Source of the DNA: Sandaracinaceae bacterium
GTDB lineage: Bacteria > Myxococcota_A > Polyangia > Polyangiales > Houyiibacteriaceae
Reading direction: 5' to 3'
NCBI GenBank assembly: GCA_020633075.1
Contig: JACKEI010000001.1
Span: 1,426,001-1,490,000, forward strand
DNA length: 64,000 nucleotides
The position numbers were made by a program, and so were the translations under genes. This document shows positions 60,801 to 64,000 of this stretch, piece after piece (positions within the stretch are counted from its first letter, which is position 1; each line of letters opens with the position of its first letter). Under the pieces are notes generated by a model. It saw nothing but the letters and a program-made list of their open reading frames with translations. It was not told where the DNA came from and did no database searches.

Positions 60801-61688
60801 CTAGGGGGCCATGGAGCGGAGCAAGACGTCGAGGGCTTTGAGATCTTCGAGCCGCTCGGCACGGGTATCGGGTAGCGGGAGCGAAGCCGGTCCGCCGAAG
60901 ATGAGGCGCGTCGACCGGGGCAGCCCCGCGGAGAGCACGCGCGCAACCTCGCGCACCTCTGCGGGCGAGAGGTTCACCACCGAGAGCAGCACGACTGACA
61001 CGGGGCGCACGCTCGCCACGAACGCGATCTCCGCCTCAGGCACGTCTGCACCAAGGTAGAGCACGGTGAAGCCCCTCAACGCCGCGAGCATGGCGACCAT
61101 CAGCGCCCCGAGCTCGTGACGCTCGCCACGTGGCGCGGCGGCGACTACGACGCCCAGTCCTTCTCGCGGTGGATAGAGGCGGGTGAGTCCGAAGAGGAGT
61201 CCGCGCGCCGCCGCGGTGGCGACTCGTTCGTGGGCGATGCGCAGCTCACCGCGCTCCCAGCGCTCACCGACGGCGCGCAAGGAGGGGGCCACCACCTCCA
61301 GCAGCAGGCGCTCGGCGGGGAGGGTGATGGCCGCTCGCGAGAGCACCGCCTGTGCGCTCGCCACGTCGAGCCTCTCGACCGCGTCCAAGAACTCCTCGAC
61401 CGGTGTCTCTGGGGGGGTCGCGTGGGCAGCCTGGGACTCCACCGCGCTCATGCGCGCGAGCTCGGTGCCAGACAGCCTGGCGACGGTCCCGATGGCGTGC
61501 CCGGCATCCACCAGGTCGCGTAGCAGCCGTAGACGCTGGATGTCGTCCTCGGAGTAGAGCCGCCCGCCGGCCTCCGTACGCTCGGGGACCACCGCGTCAT
61601 AGCGCCGCTCCCACGTGCGAAGGGTGTGCGGGGACAAGCCGGTGAGCTTGGCCACCATGCCGACGCGGTAGCTGTTCTCCTGTGGCAT
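60801..61688 (-). CDS. MerR-family regulator with a B12-binding domain (CarH/LitR-like)
   Basis: 295 residues. The N-terminal MerR winged helix is YRVGMVAKLTGLSPHTLRTW then ERRYDAVVPERTEAGGRLYS. The helical bundle of the cobalamin cap spans about 95-180, and the B12-binding Rossmann domain about 180-290. The lower-ligand motif E-x-H-x-x-G is present as GERHELGALM, followed by YLGADVPEAE. In the photoreceptor motif W-x9-E-H, Trp and Glu are present (WERGELRIAHER) but the His is Arg, so the light response may differ from CarH. Relatives repress carotenoid or other light-induced genes. Divergent from the DUF393/monooxygenase operon it probably controls. Confidence 0.85.
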   Translation of the reverse strand: MPQENSYRVGMVAKLTGLSPHTLRTWERRYDAVVPERTEAGGRLYSEDDIQRLRLLRDLVDAGHAIGTVARLSGTELARMSAVESQAAHATPPETPVEEFLDAVERLDVASAQAVLSRAAITLPAERLLLEVVAPSLRAVGERWERGELRIAHERVATAAARGLLFGLTRLYPPREGLGVVVAAAPRGERHELGALMVAMLAALRGFTVLYLGADVPEAEIAFVASVRPVSVVLLSVVNLSPAEVREVARVLSAGLPRSTRLIFGGPASLPLPDTRAERLEDLKALDVLLRSMAP

Positions 61689-61742
61689 CGGCAGAACGTA
61701 GCAAAAAAGTTAGTCAGAATGTGCGCAAATGCAGGCCAGCAC

Positions 61743-61771
61743 TTGTCATCACGCTGCGGCGTGTCTAAGTT
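61743..61771 (+). promoter_or_regulatory. promoter with internal dyad, likely target of the B12-MerR regulator
   Basis: TTGTCA (61743-61748), a 17-base spacer and TAAGTT (61766-61771). Inside the spacer lies a dyad CACGC (61750-61754) with GCGTG (61759-61763), the place MerR-type proteins usually bind. The -10 is only six bases before the ATG at 61778, so the transcript would be leaderless. The call rests on position and symmetry only. Confidence 0.45.
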
Positions 61772-61777
61772 GTGTCC

Positions 61778-62185
61778 ATGAAAAACTTGTCACAACCTGT
61801 GCACAGAGCGTCCGAGCTCGAGCTCTTCTACGACGGCGACTGTCCTCTCTGCATGCGGGAGGTGCGCATGCTCCAGCGTCTCGACAAGAACGCCCAGATC
61901 CGGTTCACGGACATCGCGGAGCCAACCTTCGTGCCCCCGCAGGGGGTGGACTACGCGGGTCTGATGCAGCGCATCCACGCTCGCCGAGGCGACGTCTGGT
62001 ACCACGGGGTCGAGGTCTTCCGGCAGCTGTACGCGGCCGTTGGCTTCGGGCCCGTGGTGTCCCTCACCCGCCTCCCCGGGCTGGCGCAGGCCCTGGACGC
62101 CGGCTACCGGGCGTTCGCGGCCAACCGCCTGAGGCTCACCGGGCGCTGCAGCGATGGAAGCTGCGCAGTCGGGGAGGCCGCGTGA
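61778..62185 (+). CDS. DUF393 (DCC family) thiol-disulfide oxidoreductase-like protein
   Basis: 135 residues from the ATG at 61778 (GTG at 61772 is possible). The family motif YDGDCPLCMREVRMLQR includes the Asp-Cys-x-x-Cys from which DCC takes its name. The rest, IRFTDIAEPTFVPPQGVDYA, RGDVWYHGVEVFRQLYAAV, then GFGPVVSLTRLPGLAQALDA, fits the fold with a thioredoxin-like core and a membrane-associated helix. Such genes often occur in light- or stress-induced operons; the biochemical role is not established. The stop overlaps the next start by one base (TGATG), showing coupling to the acyl-CoA-dehydrogenase-like gene. Confidence 0.85.
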   Translation: MKNLSQPVHRASELELFYDGDCPLCMREVRMLQRLDKNAQIRFTDIAEPTFVPPQGVDYAGLMQRIHARRGDVWYHGVEVFRQLYAAVGFGPVVSLTRLPGLAQALDAGYRAFAANRLRLTGRCSDGSCAVGEAA

Positions 62186-63339
62186 TGGCGCTGCACGACG
62201 ACGAAGTGATCACGGAAGCGACACTGGTGCGGCGAGCCCGCGCGCTGCGACCGGAGCTCGAGGCGCGCGCCCAGGAGGCCATCGACCTGCGCCGAATCCC
62301 GGACGAGACCATGCGCGCGTTCGAGGCGAGCGGGTTGCACCTCGCCGTGGTGCCAGCGCGCTTCGGCGGCTACGAGCTGAACCCCCGCGTCATCTTCGAC
62401 ATGCAGCTCGAGCTCGGACGGGCGTGCGCGTCCAGCGCGTGGGTCTTCGGAGTGCTCAGCGTGCACACCTGGCAGCTGGCGCTGTTTCCGGAGGAGACGC
62501 AGCAGGAGATCTGGGGCGCCGGGAGGCACCCGTGGATCGCGTCGTCGTACATGCCCGTAGGCAAGGTGCAGGCGGTGGAGGGCGGCTACCGCCTCAGCGG
62601 CCGCTGGTCGTTCTCGAGCGGCTGCGACCGCTCCGAGTGGATCATGTTGGGGAGCTTCGTGCCCGTGGAAGAAGGCGCGCCGCCGGACATGCGCACCTTC
62701 CTCGTGCCCCGGAGCGACTTCGAGATCGTGGACACCTGGTACGTGACGGGTCTGCGCGCCTCGGGCAGCAAGGACGTGGTCGTGAACGACGCGTTCGTGC
62801 CGTACGCGCACACGCACAAGTTCTCCGACGGCTTTCGTGGGAAGAGCCCCGGGAACGCGCAGAACGAGCAGCCGCAGTACCGCTTTCCCTTCGGTCAGAT
62901 CCACACGCGCTGCGTCTCCACACCGGCGCTGGGCGCGGCGCTGGGCGCGCTCGAACACTACGCCCGGGAGTGCGGCGACGAGCCCGGGGCGGCCCGCTTG
63001 GTGGAGGACTGCGCGGCCATCCTGGACCGCGAGATCTGGGTCTTGGAGCGCAACTTCGCGGAGATGTCCCGCTACCTGGCGGAGGACGAGGGCATCCCGG
63101 TGCCTCGCCGCGCGCACTTCCGCCACGACGCCGCCGCTGCGGTGACCGCTGCGGTGTCCGTGGTGGACCGACTGGCGGACGCCTATGGGCGGCGTGGGAT
63201 CTTCGAGAGCAACCCCATGAACCGCTTCTTTCAGGACGCGCACGCCATCCGCGCGCACCACGCCAACCAGGTGGAGAAGCCGGCCGCCAACCTGGGCGGC
63301 ATCGGCTTTGGGCACAAGAACACGGACTTCTTCATCTGA
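62185..63339 (+). CDS. acyl-CoA dehydrogenase-like flavin monooxygenase (HsaA/group D type)
   Basis: 384 residues. The acyl-CoA dehydrogenase fold is clear: N-terminal LRRIPDETMRAFEASGLHLA, GGYELNPRVIFDMQLELGRA, the middle strand WSFSSGCDRSEWIMLGSFVP and the C-terminal helix bundle ending in FQDAHAIRAHHANQVEKPAA. The motif FQDAHA with SSAWVFGVLSVHTWQLALF points to two-component flavin monooxygenases such as HsaA and C2-hydroxyphenylacetate hydroxylase, not to true dehydrogenases. It would need a flavin reductase from elsewhere; none is adjacent. It is coupled to the DUF393 gene. Confidence 0.85.
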   Translation: MALHDDEVITEATLVRRARALRPELEARAQEAIDLRRIPDETMRAFEASGLHLAVVPARFGGYELNPRVIFDMQLELGRACASSAWVFGVLSVHTWQLALFPEETQQEIWGAGRHPWIASSYMPVGKVQAVEGGYRLSGRWSFSSGCDRSEWIMLGSFVPVEEGAPPDMRTFLVPRSDFEIVDTWYVTGLRASGSKDVVVNDAFVPYAHTHKFSDGFRGKSPGNAQNEQPQYRFPFGQIHTRCVSTPALGAALGALEHYARECGDEPGAARLVEDCAAILDREIWVLERNFAEMSRYLAEDEGIPVPRRAHFRHDAAAAVTAAVSVVDRLADAYGRRGIFESNPMNRFFQDAHAIRAHHANQVEKPAANLGGIGFGHKNTDFFI

Positions 63340-63378
63340 GCGTCCTGGCGGGCCAGAGCCCGCTACCATGGGGGTCGC

Positions 63379-64000
63379 ATGAGCTCCGAACAGCCCCCCC
63401 GCCCGAGCGTGGCGAGCCTCCCCATTGCGGAGGTCGCCGCGACGCTGGGCGTCCACCCCGACGACCTGTCCCTCTACGGACGCGATGTGGCCAAGGTGAG
63501 CCTGAGCGCGCTGGACCGGCCGCGGCGTCTGAGCGCGGCGTCCAAGCTGGTGCTGGTCAGCGCCATGACCCCCACGCCGGCGGGAGAGGGTAAGACCACC
63601 ACGACCATCGGCATCGGGCAGGCCTTCAGCCTACTGGGTGAGAGCGTGTGCCTCGCGCTGCGGGAGCCGAGTCTGGGGCCCTGCTTCGGCGTCAAGGGCG
63701 GCGCCACGGGAGGCGGACAAGCGCAGGTCACCCCCATGGAGCGCATCAACCTGCACTTCACCGGGGACTTTCACGCCATCACCTCGGCGCACAACCTGCT
63801 GGCGGCGTTGATCGACAACCACCTCTACTTCGACAACCCGCTGGACATCGACCCGGCGCGCGTCGTGTGGCCGCGGGTGCTGGACCTCAACGACCGCGCG
63901 CTGCGGCACGTGAGCGTTGGGCTTGGCGGGCCGAAGCACGGCGTGCCGCGCGAGACCGTCTTCGACATCACGGCGGCGAGCGAGGTCATGGCCATGCTCT
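63379..64000 (+). CDS. fhs: formate-tetrahydrofolate ligase, N-terminal part (runs off right edge)
   Basis: 207 residues visible. The ATP-dependent enzyme joins formate to tetrahydrofolate in one-carbon metabolism. Diagnostic sequence: the N-terminal helix YGRDVAKVSLSALDRP, the P-loop-like ATP site TPTPAGEGKTTTTIGIGQAF, LREPSLGPCFGVKGGATGGG and the metal/formate site NLHFTGDFHAITSAHNLLAA. The ATG at 63379 gives a N-terminal extension of about 20 residues ahead of the conserved part. 40 bases separate it from the monooxygenase gene, on the same strand. Confidence 0.95.
   Translation, partial: MSSEQPPRPSVASLPIAEVAATLGVHPDDLSLYGRDVAKVSLSALDRPRRLSAASKLVLVSAMTPTPAGEGKTTTTIGIGQAFSLLGESVCLALREPSLGPCFGVKGGATGGGQAQVTPMERINLHFTGDFHAITSAHNLLAALIDNHLYFDNPLDIDPARVVWPRVLDLNDRALRHVSVGLGGPKHGVPRETVFDITAASEVMAML

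Overview
The window is GC-rich DNA and looks like a Myxococcota (myxobacterium-type) genome. The evidence is very dense secreted and lipoprotein genes, low-complexity Asp/Ala/Gly linkers, MopE-like and EGF-like Cys-rich proteins, a Ser/Thr kinase fused to an AAA+/TPR module, and C-terminal tails of the MYXO-CTERM kind (Gly-Cys, one hydrophobic stretch, Arg cluster) at 16549-17700, 23311-24783 and 58603-60198. The exact order is not determinable by eye; Polyangiales/Sandaracinaceae-like is a guess.

Layout. 1-4200 (minus strand): a tetraheme cytochrome/metallophosphatase-fold lipoprotein, translationally coupled to an RlpA-like protein, then a lamin-tail lipoprotein and the 5' part of a RecD2-type helicase. 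4288-7382 (plus): the conserved ribosome/tRNA maturation block rpsP-khpA-rimM-trmD-SPOUT methylase-rplS with two promoter candidates and a strong hairpin after rpsP. 7496-15875 (plus): a GNAT enzyme, a heterodimeric ABC exporter, and a 1329-residue kinase/cyclase-like/AAA/TPR protein. 15908-18473 (minus): a tightly overlapping three-gene operon in which two paralogous secreted proteins flank a phospholipase-C-like protein. 18496-23143: D-aminoacylase-type amidohydrolase, a 3-hydroxyisobutyrate-dehydrogenase-like enzyme, a divergent serine hydrolase, and a lipoprotein.

23311-30468 is accessory: an SprB-repeat surface protein, a decayed ISNCY-type transposase, gene remnants, a collagen-like lipoprotein, several orphan lipoproteins and a truncated nucleotidyltransferase-like gene. 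30517-43266 carries exported metabolism and electron transfer: a GH31 lipoprotein, a diheme protein, a PhoX-type phosphatase on a collagen-like stalk, a ferritin-like protein, an EGF/MopE lipoprotein, a DUF3365 heme protein and a cytoplasmic beta-propeller-like protein. 43393-49806 is a mix of lipoproteins, a vWA protein, membrane proteins and decayed fragments. 49807-54133 holds a flavoprotein, a glucose/sorbosone dehydrogenase-like protein and a diheme cytochrome. 54195-57056 is an ECF sigma/FecR/secreted-protein operon. 57412-64000 contains a serine hydrolase lipoprotein, a MYXO-CTERM protein, a B12-domain MerR regulator with a pyridoxamine-oxidase-like partner, a divergent DUF393/acyl-CoA-dehydrogenase-like monooxygenase operon, and the start of fhs.

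No tRNA, rRNA or CRISPR array was recognised. The best candidates for undescribed biology are the paralog-phospholipase-paralog operon, the B12-MerR/DUF393/monooxygenase divergon, and the cytochrome/inactive-phosphoesterase fusion.
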